Assembly: GCA_910587875.1 (NCBI GenBank)
Contig: CAJUOD010000064.1
Span: 1 to 16,305, forward strand
Length of the DNA: 16,305 nucleotides
Source of the DNA: an uncultured Oscillibacter sp.
GTDB taxonomy: Bacteria > Bacillota > Clostridia > Oscillospirales > Oscillospiraceae
Direction of reading: 5' to 3'
Shown here: piece by piece, positions 1-6,726 of the stretch
Layout of the letters: the number at the start of each line of letters is the position of its first letter
How positions within the stretch are numbered: position 1 is the stretch's first letter
Program-made: the position numbers and the translations under genes
Notes under the pieces: generated by a model
What the model was told of the DNA's origin: nothing
The model's input: the letters and a program-made list of their open reading frames with translations, nothing else
Database searches by the model: none

Positions 1-233
1 CCCAGCGCCGGATCATCGGCATCTTCGACCTGGACAAATGCAGCTATGAGAAGCGCACCCGGGACTATCTCGCCGCCGCCGAGCGGGAGGGGGTGGTTCT
101 GGACGCCGCCGGGGGAAACCTGCCTCGGTCCTTCGTGGTGGCGGACCACCCGTATCACGAGCAGATTGTCTATTTGAGCCAGCTGAGCCCCGCCGCCCTT
201 CGCAAGCGGGCGGAGAGCGGGAAGCTGGAGTGA
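1..233 (+). CDS. remB: RemA/RemB-family (DUF370) regulator, 3' part
   Basis: The reading frame enters from the left edge and ends at TGA 231-233, leaving the last 76 residues. The visible part begins QRRIIGIFDLDKCS and ends with a SPAALRKRAESGKLE tail. The R-x-I-I-G-I-F-D core and the LSxxxLRKRA end are typical of the DUF370 family. In Bacillus subtilis this family includes RemA, a DNA-binding activator of biofilm matrix genes, and RemB (YaaB). RemB is encoded between recF and gyrB, and gyrB follows here too, so RemB is preferred over RemA. The exact targets in this organism are unknown. The start codon lies outside the window. No convincing terminator separates it from gyrB other than the hairpin at 283-340. 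Confidence 0.72.
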   Translation, partial: QRRIIGIFDLDKCSYEKRTRDYLAAAEREGVVLDAAGGNLPRSFVVADHPYHEQIVYLSQLSPAALRKRAESGKLE

Positions 234-252
234 TGGGACAGCCTATGTGGCT

Positions 253-281
253 TTGACGGAAAATATTCCGGCGATTTTATT
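253..281 (+). promoter_or_regulatory. Possible sigma-A promoter for gyrB
   Basis: TTGACG at 253-258 is followed after 17 nt by TTTATT at 276-281. The -35 matches consensus at 5 of 6 positions and the -10 at 4 of 6. It lies in the 129-nt gap between remB and gyrB and would start transcription near 288, directly at the leader hairpin. Read-through from the upstream operon is an alternative. Confidence 0.4.
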
Positions 282-282
282 T

Positions 283-340
283 GGAGCGGAGGAAGGCGGG
301 CCGAACGGCTTCGCCCCTTCGGCGTGGCTTTTTCCGCTCT
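283..340 (+). promoter_or_regulatory. gyrB leader hairpin (attenuator- or terminator-like)
   Basis: Nested inverted repeats. GAGCGGA (284-290) pairs with TCCGCTC (333-339), and GCCGAA (300-305) pairs with TTCGGC (318-323). An alternative middle pairing of AAGGC with GCTTT leaves a CTTTTT run on the 3' side. The structure ends about 10 nt before the gyrB ribosome-binding site (AAGGAG, about 350-355). It could end remB transcripts or act as a gyrB leader element; the sequence alone does not decide. Confidence 0.4.
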
Positions 341-362
341 GAACGTATAAAGGAGAACTTTT

Positions 363-2312
363 ATGGAAGACAACGAAATCCTGACCACCACCGCCGTGGA
401 CGCGGGCAACGAATACGACGCGTCGGAAATCCAGGTCCTGGAGGGCCTGGAGGCCGTGCGGAAGCGGCCCGGCATGTATATCGGGTCCACCTCCGCCTCG
501 GGCCTCCACCACCTGGTGTATGAAATCGTAGACAACGCCATCGACGAGGCCCTGGCGGGCTTCTGCACGGAAATCCTGGTCCAGATCAACGAGGGGGACA
601 CCATCACCGTCGTGGACAACGGCCGGGGCATCCCCGTGGACATCCAGGCCCAGACGGGCAAGCCCGCCCTGGAGGTGGTCTACACCATCCTCCACGCTGG
701 CGGCAAGTTCGGCGGCGGGGGCTACAAGGTCTCCGGCGGTCTCCACGGCGTGGGCGCCTCGGTGGTCAACGCCCTCTCGGAGTGGCTGACGGTCCAGGTC
801 CACAAGAACGGCGAGATCTATGAGATGAAATTCTCCAGGGGCCAGATCACCCAGGAGATGAAGGTCGTAGGGAAGACGGACCGCACCGGCACCACCGTCA
901 CCTTCAAGCCGGATCCGGAGATGTTCGAGGACACCGTCTATAACTACGACACCCTTCACACCCGCATGCGGGAGGAGGCGTTCCTCAATGCGGGGCTCCG
1001 CATCAACACCGTGGACCTCCGCCCCGGGAAGGAGCAGAGCGACTCTATGTGCTACGAGGGGGGTATCCGGGAGTTTGTCACCTGGCTCAACAAGAGCAAG
1101 GACGCCCTGCACCCCGGGGTCATCTACATGTCCGGCCAGCGGGACGACTCGGTGGCCGAGGTGGCCCTGCAGTATAACGACGGCTACAGCGAAACCATAT
1201 TGTCCTTTGCCAACAACGTCCACACCCCGGAGGGGGGCATGCACGAGGAGGGCTTCAAGCGGGCCCTGACCACCGTGCTGAACAACTACGGGCGGAAAAT
1301 CAAAATGCTCAAGGACGACGAGAAGGTCTCCGGCGAGGACTGCCGGGAGGGCCTCACCTGCGTCATCTCGGTCAAGCTGACGGACGCCCAGTTCGAGGGC
1401 CAGACGAAAGCCAAGCTGGGCAACAGCGAAATCCGGACTTTGGTGAACAACATCGTGGCGGAGAAGCTGGACACCTTCCTGGAGGAGAACCCCCAGGTAG
1501 GGCGGATGATTCTGGACAAGGCCCTCACCGCCTCCCGGGCCCGGGAGGCCGCCAAGAAGGCCCGGGAGTCCATCCGCCGGAAGACGGCCCTCAGCGGCGC
1601 GGCCATGCCCGACAAGCTCCGGGACTGCAATGAGAACAACCCCGAGCTGACGGAAATCTATATCGTCGAGGGCGACTCCGCCGGAGGCTCCGCTACCCAG
1701 GGGCGGGATTCCCGCTTCCAGGCCATCCTCCCCCTGTGGGGCAAGATGCTGAACGTGGAGAAGGCCCGGGCGGACAAGGTCTACGGCAACGACAAGCTCC
1801 AGCCGGTGATCACCGCCCTGGGGGCGGGCATCGGGGAAGAGTTCGACTCCAACAAGCTCCGGTATCACAAGGTCATCATTATGGCGGATGCTGATGTGGA
1901 CGGGTCCCATATCCGGACCCTGCTGCTGACCTTCTTCTTCCGCTTCATGCGGCCCCTGATTGAGCAGGGCTATGTCTACTCCGCCGTGCCCCCCCTCTTC
2001 AAGCTCACCCGGGGCAAGACCACAAGGGTTGCCTACGACGAGCCGGAGCGGGACCGCATTTCCGCCGAGCTCCGGGCGGGAAATCCCAACGCCAAGGTGG
2101 ACATCAGCCGCTTCAAGGGCCTGGGCGAGATGAATCCCCAGGAGCTCTGGGAGACCACCATGGATCCGGCCACCCGGACGCTCCGGCGCATCACCCTGGA
2201 CGACGCCGTCCGGGCGGACGAGACCTTCACCATCCTCATGGGCGAGAAGGTGGAACCCCGGAAGGAGTTCATCGAGAAGAACGCCAAGTACGTGGTGAAC
2301 CTGGACTACTGA
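363..2312 (+). CDS. gyrB: DNA gyrase subunit B
   Basis: ATPase subunit of the type IIA topoisomerase that introduces negative supercoils. At 649 residues it is the short Gram-positive form (about 640), without the large insertion of E. coli GyrB. The GHKL ATPase shows E54 and N58 in EIVDNAIDEA, D85 in VVDNGRGIP, and the glycine loop GGLHGVG at 125-131. The Toprim domain shows EGDSAGGS starting at E436 and DADVDGSH with D509 and D511. The tail contains RFKGLGEMNP. ATG 363 follows AAAGGAG with good spacing. Oddities: W459 in PLWGK, where E. coli has K447 and most Gram-positives have R, and K478 at the position of E. coli E466. Both sit in the quinolone-contact region. gyrA follows after one small intervening gene. 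Confidence 0.98.
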   Translation: MEDNEILTTTAVDAGNEYDASEIQVLEGLEAVRKRPGMYIGSTSASGLHHLVYEIVDNAIDEALAGFCTEILVQINEGDTITVVDNGRGIPVDIQAQTGKPALEVVYTILHAGGKFGGGGYKVSGGLHGVGASVVNALSEWLTVQVHKNGEIYEMKFSRGQITQEMKVVGKTDRTGTTVTFKPDPEMFEDTVYNYDTLHTRMREEAFLNAGLRINTVDLRPGKEQSDSMCYEGGIREFVTWLNKSKDALHPGVIYMSGQRDDSVAEVALQYNDGYSETILSFANNVHTPEGGMHEEGFKRALTTVLNNYGRKIKMLKDDEKVSGEDCREGLTCVISVKLTDAQFEGQTKAKLGNSEIRTLVNNIVAEKLDTFLEENPQVGRMILDKALTASRAREAAKKARESIRRKTALSGAAMPDKLRDCNENNPELTEIYIVEGDSAGGSATQGRDSRFQAILPLWGKMLNVEKARADKVYGNDKLQPVITALGAGIGEEFDSNKLRYHKVIIMADADVDGSHIRTLLLTFFFRFMRPLIEQGYVYSAVPPLFKLTRGKTTRVAYDEPERDRISAELRAGNPNAKVDISRFKGLGEMNPQELWETTMDPATRTLRRITLDDAVRADETFTILMGEKVEPRKEFIEKNAKYVVNLDY

Positions 2313-2322
2313 GGAGGCGGAC

Positions 2323-2856
2323 ATGAAACGAATCGCATGTGTGGCTTTACTCCTGGCTTTGCTGTTGACCGGCTGCGGCGGCGTCTCGAAGGAGGAGTAC
2401 GACGCGATGGTGCAGGAGCGGGACGCCCTCCTGGCGGAGGCGCAACTCCGTGAGCTGCAAGCGCCGGAGGCGGTCCCGGAGGATATCCCGGATACGGTGA
2501 CGGTCAAGGTCAAGGGCGATTTTACCGCCACGGTGCGGTCCCTGGTTCCCGACTATGTGACGGACGGGGAAACGCCGCGTATGGCGGTGGTCACCCTGTT
2601 CCAAAGCGGCCCCTTTACTATTGATACCATGGATTTAACGCAGTTTCTGGAGGAGGGGGAGACCTACGTCTTTGAGGTCGGGATGTCCGATTACGATATC
2701 ATCACTGGGCAGGAATACGAATCCGGCTCGCTTCTCAATCCCGAAGTGGTCTTCTCCATGTATCCCTCTCTTTATATCTCCAACTTCCGCCCGGCGGAAG
2801 AAGAGGACTGCGGGCTGGATTCGGTCCACCTGGAATACGAAGCGAGTGAGAGCTGA
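2323..2856 (+). CDS. Small lipoprotein between gyrB and gyrA
   Basis: 177 residues. The N-terminus is a lipoprotein signal peptide: basic start MKR, hydrophobic core, and lipobox LLTGC with the acylated cysteine at C18. A short coiled-coil-like stretch follows (KEEYDAMVQERDALLAEAQ), then an acidic, probably beta-rich domain ending in EYEASES. I do not recognise the family. ATG 2323 lies 10 nt after the gyrB stop and has its own site GAGGAGG at 2312-2318, so it is co-transcribed with gyrB. Its signal peptide is almost the same as that of the GH3 lipoprotein at 10684. Codon use is a little less GC-biased than in gyrB and gyrA, which suggests a later insertion, but this was not measured. It is probably anchored to the outer face of the membrane. 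Function unknown. Confidence 0.85.
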   Translation: MKRIACVALLLALLLTGCGGVSKEEYDAMVQERDALLAEAQLRELQAPEAVPEDIPDTVTVKVKGDFTATVRSLVPDYVTDGETPRMAVVTLFQSGPFTIDTMDLTQFLEEGETYVFEVGMSDYDIITGQEYESGSLLNPEVVFSMYPSLYISNFRPAEEEDCGLDSVHLEYEASES

Positions 2857-2882
2857 TTTAAGGAAAGGCTGGGTAACAGCAG

Positions 2883-5390
2883 ATGAGTAAGAAACCCCAA
2901 TACGACCCCGAGGAAATCCGCTTCCCGGACCAGAAGATCGTGGAGTCCCCCCTGGTGCCGGAGATGGAGAAATCCTATATCGACTACGCCATGAGCGTCA
3001 TCGTGGGCCGGGCCCTGCCGGACGTGCGGGACGGCCTGAAGCCCGTCCACCGCCGCATCCTCTACGCCATGTACGAGGACGGCCTGACCCACGACAAGCC
3101 CTTCCGCAAGTGCGCCACCGCCGTGGGCGACGTGCTGGGCCGCTACCACCCCCACGGAGATCAGTCGGTTTACGACGCCCTGGTCCGCCTGGCCCAGGAT
3201 TTCTCCATGCGCTATATGCTCATCGACGGGCACGGCAACTTCGGCTCCGTGGACGGCGACCCCCCGGCGGCCTACCGGTACACCGAGGCGCGGCTGGCCA
3301 GAATCTCCGAGGAGATGCTGCGGGAGATCGAGAAGGACACCGTGGACTGGGACCCCAACTTTGACGAAACCCGGAAGGAGCCCAAGGTCCTGCCCTCGCG
3401 CTTCCCGAACCTGCTGGTGAACGGGTCCAGCGGCATCGCCGTGGGCATGGCCACCAACATTCCGCCCCACAACCTCCGGGAGGTCATCGGCGCGGTGATT
3501 TGCGTGCTGGACGACCCCGAGGCCACCCTGACGGACCTGATGGAGCACATGGAGGGCCCGGACTTCCCCACGAAGGGCATCATCATGGGCCGGGCGGGCA
3601 TCCGGGCGGCCTACGCCACCGGCCGGGGCCGGGTCACCATCCGGGCGCGGCACGAGTTCGAGGAGTTCGGCAAGGACCGGACCCGGATCATCATCACGGA
3701 AATCCCCTACCAGGTCAACAAGCGCCAGCTCATCAAGAGCATGGCGGACCAGGTGGAGGACAAGCGGCTGGAGGGCATCTCCAACATCCAGGACGAGTCC
3801 GACCGGAACGGCATGCGGATCGTCATTGAGCTGAAACGGGACGCCAACCCCCAGGTGGTCCTGAACCGCCTCTTTGCCCAGACCCAGCTCCAGACCACCT
3901 TCGCCATCAACATGCTGGCCCTGACGGAGGTCAACGGCAAGCTCCAGCCCAAGATCCTCTCCCTGCGGCACATCCTGGACGAGTACATTGCCCACCAGGA
4001 GTCCGTCATTATCCGCCGAACCCGGTTTGACCTGAAGAAGGCCCAGGAGCGGGCCCACCTGCTGGAGGGCCTTTTGATTGCCCAGGACCACATTGACGAG
4101 GTCATCAAGGTCATCCGCAGCAGCTACGACAACGCCAAGGAAAACCTGATGGCCCGCTTCGGCCTGGACGACGTGCAGGCCCAGGCCATCTGCGACATGC
4201 GGATGATCTCCCTCCAGGGCCTGAACCGGGAGAAGCTGGAAAACGAGTACAAGGAGCTGGAGGAGCGCATTGCCTACTTCCAGAAAATCCTTGCCGACGA
4301 GACCCTGGTCCGCCAGATTCTGAAAGAAGAGCTCACTGCCATCGCCGAGAAATACGGCGACGAGCGAATGACGGAAATCCAGGACGTGGAGGACGAAATC
4401 GACATCGAGGACCTGATTGAAGAGGAGCAGTGCGTCTTCACCCTGACCCAGGCGGGGTATATCAAGCGGACCCCCGTCAGCGAGTATACGGCCCAGTCCA
4501 AGGGCGGCATGGGAAAGAAGGGCATCACCACCCGGGAGGAAGACGCGGTGGCGGATGTGTTCACCGCCTCCACCCACGACTATATCCTCTTCTTCACCGA
4601 CACCGGAAAGGTCTACCGGAAGAAGGGCTACCAGATTCCCGTCTCCGGGAAAACCGCCAAGGGGACCAACATCGTGAACATCCTCCAGGTGGAGCAGGGC
4701 GAACGGGTCCAGGCCATGGTCCACACCCGCTCCCTGGAGGACGACGGCCGCTTCCTCTTTATGGTGACCCGGAACGGCGTTGTCAAGCGTCTTCCCGCAA
4801 ATAGCCTGCGGAACCTCCGGAACAACGGTATCCGGGCCCTGACCATGACGGAGGACGACCGGCTCATCACCGTCCGGGAGACCGACGGGGAGCAGAATAT
4901 CCTCATCGCCACCCACGACGGTATGGCCGTCTGCTTCCCGGAGGAAGAGGTCCGCCCCATGGGCCGCACGGCCGTCGGGGTCCTTGGCATCAAGCTCCGG
5001 GAGGGCGACTATGTCGTCGGCGCCGCCCGGGCCAAGCCGGGGAAGGCCGTCCTCACCATCACGGAAAAGGGCTACGGCAAGCGGACGGCGGTGGAGGAGT
5101 ACCGGATCACGAAACGGAACGCTTACGGCATCAAAAACTACATGCTGACGGAGAAGACCGGGCAGGTGGTCGGCATCAAGGTAGTGGACGGGTCCGAGGA
5201 CCTGCTGTTGGTGACGGAGGCGGGCATCCTGATCCGCACGCCGGTGGACGCCATCAAGCAGTGCGGCCGATCCACCCAGGGCGTCATCGTCATGCGCTTC
5301 AAGGAAGAGGGCGACCGGGTGATCTCCATGGCTCTGGCGGAGCGGGAGGAGGCCCCCCAGCCGGAGGAAGCGGAAAACGCGCCGGAATGA
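2883..5390 (+). CDS. gyrA: DNA gyrase subunit A
   Basis: Breakage-reunion and DNA-wrapping subunit of gyrase; 835 residues, the usual length. The N-terminal winged-helix region shows SYIDYAMSVIVGRALPD and GLKPVHRRIL. The catalytic tyrosine is Y133 in YRYTEARL. The quinolone-resistance region reads HPHGDQSVYD, with Q94 where E. coli has S83, then S95, and a retained D98 (E. coli D87). The C-terminal beta-pinwheel begins with a degenerate GyrA box at 538-544, Q-S-K-G-G-M-G. The tail is acidic and proline-rich. ATG 2883 is preceded by AAGGAAAGG at 2860-2868, a rather long spacing. No other start fits better, because the MSKKPQYDPEEI opening leads straight into the conserved domain. Confidence 0.98.
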   Translation: MSKKPQYDPEEIRFPDQKIVESPLVPEMEKSYIDYAMSVIVGRALPDVRDGLKPVHRRILYAMYEDGLTHDKPFRKCATAVGDVLGRYHPHGDQSVYDALVRLAQDFSMRYMLIDGHGNFGSVDGDPPAAYRYTEARLARISEEMLREIEKDTVDWDPNFDETRKEPKVLPSRFPNLLVNGSSGIAVGMATNIPPHNLREVIGAVICVLDDPEATLTDLMEHMEGPDFPTKGIIMGRAGIRAAYATGRGRVTIRARHEFEEFGKDRTRIIITEIPYQVNKRQLIKSMADQVEDKRLEGISNIQDESDRNGMRIVIELKRDANPQVVLNRLFAQTQLQTTFAINMLALTEVNGKLQPKILSLRHILDEYIAHQESVIIRRTRFDLKKAQERAHLLEGLLIAQDHIDEVIKVIRSSYDNAKENLMARFGLDDVQAQAICDMRMISLQGLNREKLENEYKELEERIAYFQKILADETLVRQILKEELTAIAEKYGDERMTEIQDVEDEIDIEDLIEEEQCVFTLTQAGYIKRTPVSEYTAQSKGGMGKKGITTREEDAVADVFTASTHDYILFFTDTGKVYRKKGYQIPVSGKTAKGTNIVNILQVEQGERVQAMVHTRSLEDDGRFLFMVTRNGVVKRLPANSLRNLRNNGIRALTMTEDDRLITVRETDGEQNILIATHDGMAVCFPEEEVRPMGRTAVGVLGIKLREGDYVVGAARAKPGKAVLTITEKGYGKRTAVEEYRITKRNAYGIKNYMLTEKTGQVVGIKVVDGSEDLLLVTEAGILIRTPVDAIKQCGRSTQGVIVMRFKEEGDRVISMALAEREEAPQPEEAENAPE

Positions 5391-5406
5391 GAAAGGAAGC
5401 GAGTAT

Positions 5407-5862
5407 ATGAAACTGGCAAACGCGCTGTCCCAGCGGGCGGAGCTGCAGACGAGAATCCGCCAGCTGGAGACCCGGCTCTATAATAACGCCCAGGTCCAGG
5501 AGGGGGAACGGCCCGCCGAGGACCCGGAGGAGCTCCTCCGGGAGCTGGAGGAGGATTACGCCCGTTTAGAAGAGCTGATCTCCGCCATCAACCGCACCAA
5601 CAGCGCCGCCCGGACGGAGGACGGGACCACCCTCTCGGACCTCCTGGCCCGGCGGGACTGCCTCAAGGGGAAGCTGGGCATTCTGCGGAATTTCCTGGAC
5701 AACGCCAGCGCTCTGGTCCGCCGCCGCACCGCCGGTGAGATCAAGGTCAAGAGCACCGTGAACGTCCGGGCGCTGCAAAAACAGGTGGACGGCCTGTCCA
5801 AGGACCTCCGGCAGCTGGAGGAGGCCATCCAGGAGAAGAACTGGACCACGGAGCTTCTGTAA
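5407..5862 (+). CDS. DIP1984-family protein (sometimes annotated septicolysin)
   Basis: 151 residues, almost entirely helical and highly charged. Family features are the opening MKLANALSQRAELQ, the segment NNAQVQEGERPAEDPEELL, the block INRTNSAARTEDG, the STVNVRALQKQVDGLSKDLR helix, and the invariant-looking end EKNWTTELL. The molecular role of DIP1984 proteins is not established to my knowledge. The septicolysin label is a database name with weak functional support; there is no signal peptide or membrane segment, so the protein looks cytoplasmic. ATG 5407 has AAAGGAAG about 9 nt upstream and lies 16 nt after gyrA, so it is probably the last gene of the gyrase operon. A structured, T-loop-bearing RNA candidate starts about 10 nt after its stop. 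A functional link between the two is my inference. Confidence 0.8.
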   Translation: MKLANALSQRAELQTRIRQLETRLYNNAQVQEGERPAEDPEELLRELEEDYARLEELISAINRTNSAARTEDGTTLSDLLARRDCLKGKLGILRNFLDNASALVRRRTAGEIKVKSTVNVRALQKQVDGLSKDLRQLEEAIQEKNWTTELL

Positions 5863-5870
5863 ATTGTTTG

Positions 5871-6110
5871 GCTGCGCGAAAGGCGGGCGTCAGCTCCGCG
5901 CCGGAGTCAATAGGCGCAACTGTCCTTGTGACAGCATATGGTTGACGGGCGGGGCCCCTGTCTCGGGTTCAAATCCCGGCTTTGGTATGAGGCCCGGCAT
6001 GATGACACTCGCATGGTCACACCTTTTTATGACGACCGGACGCCGGTTTCGCGCGGGTGGGTTTGGGGAAACATGTGAAAAGGCCGGACGCGGAGACGCG
6101 TCCGGTTTTT
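5871..6110 (+). ncRNA. Candidate Y-RNA-like, tRNA-mimicking ncRNA
   Basis: Non-coding stretch from just after the DIP1984 stop to a strong terminator. (1) T-arm: TCGGG (5963-5967), loop TTCAAAT, CCCGG (5975-5979). (2) It abuts a second arm, GACGGG (5944-5949) with CCCTGTC (5956-5962), including one G-T pair and one bulged base. (3) CATAT (5935-5939) can close both arms with GTATG (5985-5989). (4) The long-range closing helix has GCGCGAAA (5874-5881) with TTTCGCGC (6047-6054), GGCG with CGCC (6041-6044), GG with CC (6036-6037), and CGTC (5888-5891) with GACG (6031-6034). All bulges are on the 3' strand. (5) Side hairpins: 5894-5906 and 5920-5934. No full acceptor stem, anticodon arm or CCA is present. 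Bacterial Y RNAs (YrlA) combine a bulged end-helix with a tRNA-like module, which is the closest known architecture. Ends are approximate; identity unproven. Confidence 0.5.
6084..6110 (+). terminator. Rho-independent terminator
   Basis: CCGGACGCG (6084-6092) and CGCGTCCGG (6097-6105) form a perfect 9-bp stem with a GAGA tetraloop, followed by TTTTT. It ends the gyrase/DIP1984/ncRNA unit and lies only 12 nt before the next promoter. Confidence 0.93.
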
Positions 6111-6122
6111 ACTTGCGATTTA

Positions 6123-6151
6123 TTGACATTGTATATAAACTTTTATATAAT
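6123..6151 (+). promoter_or_regulatory. Consensus sigma-A promoter of the toxin-antitoxin operon
   Basis: TTGACA at 6123-6128 and TATAAT at 6146-6151, separated by exactly 17 nt, match the consensus at all 12 positions. The surrounding 40 bases are AT-rich in an otherwise GC-rich window. The antitoxin ribosome-binding site (AAAGGAG, about 6167-6173) follows. Confidence 0.93.
6132..6149. promoter_or_regulatory. Palindromic operator candidate inside the promoter
   Basis: TATATAAA (6132-6139), a 2-nt centre CT, and TTTATATA (6142-6149) form a perfect 18-nt palindrome. It fills most of the promoter spacer and overlaps the -10. DinJ/RelB-type antitoxins normally repress their own operon by binding palindromes at the promoter, so this is the likely autorepression site (inference). 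Confidence 0.7.
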
Positions 6152-6181
6152 ACATAGTATGAATAGAAAGGAGCGATCCAC

Positions 6182-6454
6182 ATGGCACAGACCAATATCA
6201 ATATCCGCATGGATGCGGAGCTGAAAAAGCAGTTCGAGGCCTTCTGCGCGGACGTGGGCATGAGCATGACCACGGCGTTCAACGTCTTCGCCAGAAAGGC
6301 CGTGCGGGAAAACCGGATTCCCTTCGAGGTGGGGGGAGACGTTCCCAACGAGGAGACCCGGAAGGCGATCGAAAACGTGCGGAAAGGAATCGGACTCAGC
6401 AGAGGATTTTCTTCCGTCAAGGAGCTGATGGAGGATTTGAATGCTGACGATTAA
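6182..6454 (+). CDS. RelB/DinJ-family antitoxin
   Basis: 90 residues. The N-terminus is a ribbon-helix-helix DNA-binding fold: strand QTNINIRM, helix from about 11 to 26 (AELKKQFEAFCADVG), then MSMTTAFNVFARKAV as the second helix. This is the standard DinJ/RelB pattern. The acidic C-terminus (VKELMEDLNADD) is the part expected to wrap and neutralise the toxin. ATG 6182 has AAAGGAG at 8-nt spacing. The stop overlaps the toxin start by 14 nt, so the two are translationally coupled. The protein probably binds the palindrome at 6132-6149, alone or with the toxin. Confidence 0.92.
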   Translation: MAQTNINIRMDAELKKQFEAFCADVGMSMTTAFNVFARKAVRENRIPFEVGGDVPNEETRKAIENVRKGIGLSRGFSSVKELMEDLNADD

Positions 6455-6713
6455 GTACGAGAAAAGCTTCAAGAAGGATTATAAAAGGGTGAAAAAGCGG
6501 GGATACAATATTCAATTGCTGGAAAACGTCCTCGAGCTTCTGGCAAGGCAGGAGTCCCTGCCCCCCAAGTACAAGGACCACGCCCTGACCGGGGATTACA
6601 AGGGTTTCCGGGAGTGCCACATCACGCCGGACTGGCTGCTGGTGTATGAGATTCACGACGAGGAGCTGATCCTGGTCCTCACCAGGACCGGGACCCACAG
6701 TGATTTGCTTTAA
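6441..6713 (+). CDS. yafQ: YafQ-type mRNA interferase toxin (RelE superfamily)
   Basis: 90 residues with the YafQ signature. The active-site residues H47 (KDHALTG), H60 and D64 (CHITPDW), and H86 (RTGTHSDLL) correspond to E. coli YafQ H50, H63, D67 and H87, so the enzyme appears intact. The known family role is ribosome-dependent endonuclease cleavage of mRNA in the A site, held in check by the DinJ antitoxin. ATG 6441 overlaps the end of the antitoxin gene, and a GGAGG-like site at 6429-6434 lies inside the antitoxin gene. Most toxins of this group stand at the end of their operon; here rnhA follows after 13 nt, so the toxin is not the last gene. Confidence 0.92.
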   Translation: MLTIKYEKSFKKDYKRVKKRGYNIQLLENVLELLARQESLPPKYKDHALTGDYKGFRECHITPDWLLVYEIHDEELILVLTRTGTHSDLL

Positions 6714-6726
6714 GGGAGGGAACGCC

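Noticed and set aside
243..2531. 762-residue open frame on the - strand opposite gyrB
   Set aside because: Antisense shadow created by the strong GC bias at third codon positions of gyrB; no ribosome-binding site, no domain, and gyrB is certain.
2772..4916. 714-residue open frame on the - strand opposite gyrA
   Set aside because: Same cause; composition is low in diversity (rich in V, L, G, H, D) and has no recognisable domain.
5935..5989. A canonical tRNA gene at the GGTTCAAATCCC motif
   Set aside because: The bases after the T-arm (CTTTGGT) have no matching 5' acceptor strand at the right distance, no arm has a proper 7-nt anticodon loop with U33, and there is no CCA. A tRNA-like domain remains the better reading.
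6003..6028. Second terminator made of TGAC/GTCA and TTTTT
   Set aside because: Only four base pairs with a 9-nt loop and a gap before the T run; too weak beside the 9-bp terminator downstream.
5864..6157. 97-residue open frame covering the gap after DIP1984
   Set aside because: Non-ATG start without a ribosome-binding site; it runs through the terminator at 6084-6110 and into the next promoter.
6700..6726. In-frame upstream ATG for rnhA
   Set aside because: It lies inside the toxin gene, and the ribosome-binding site and catalytic numbering both fit GTG 6727.
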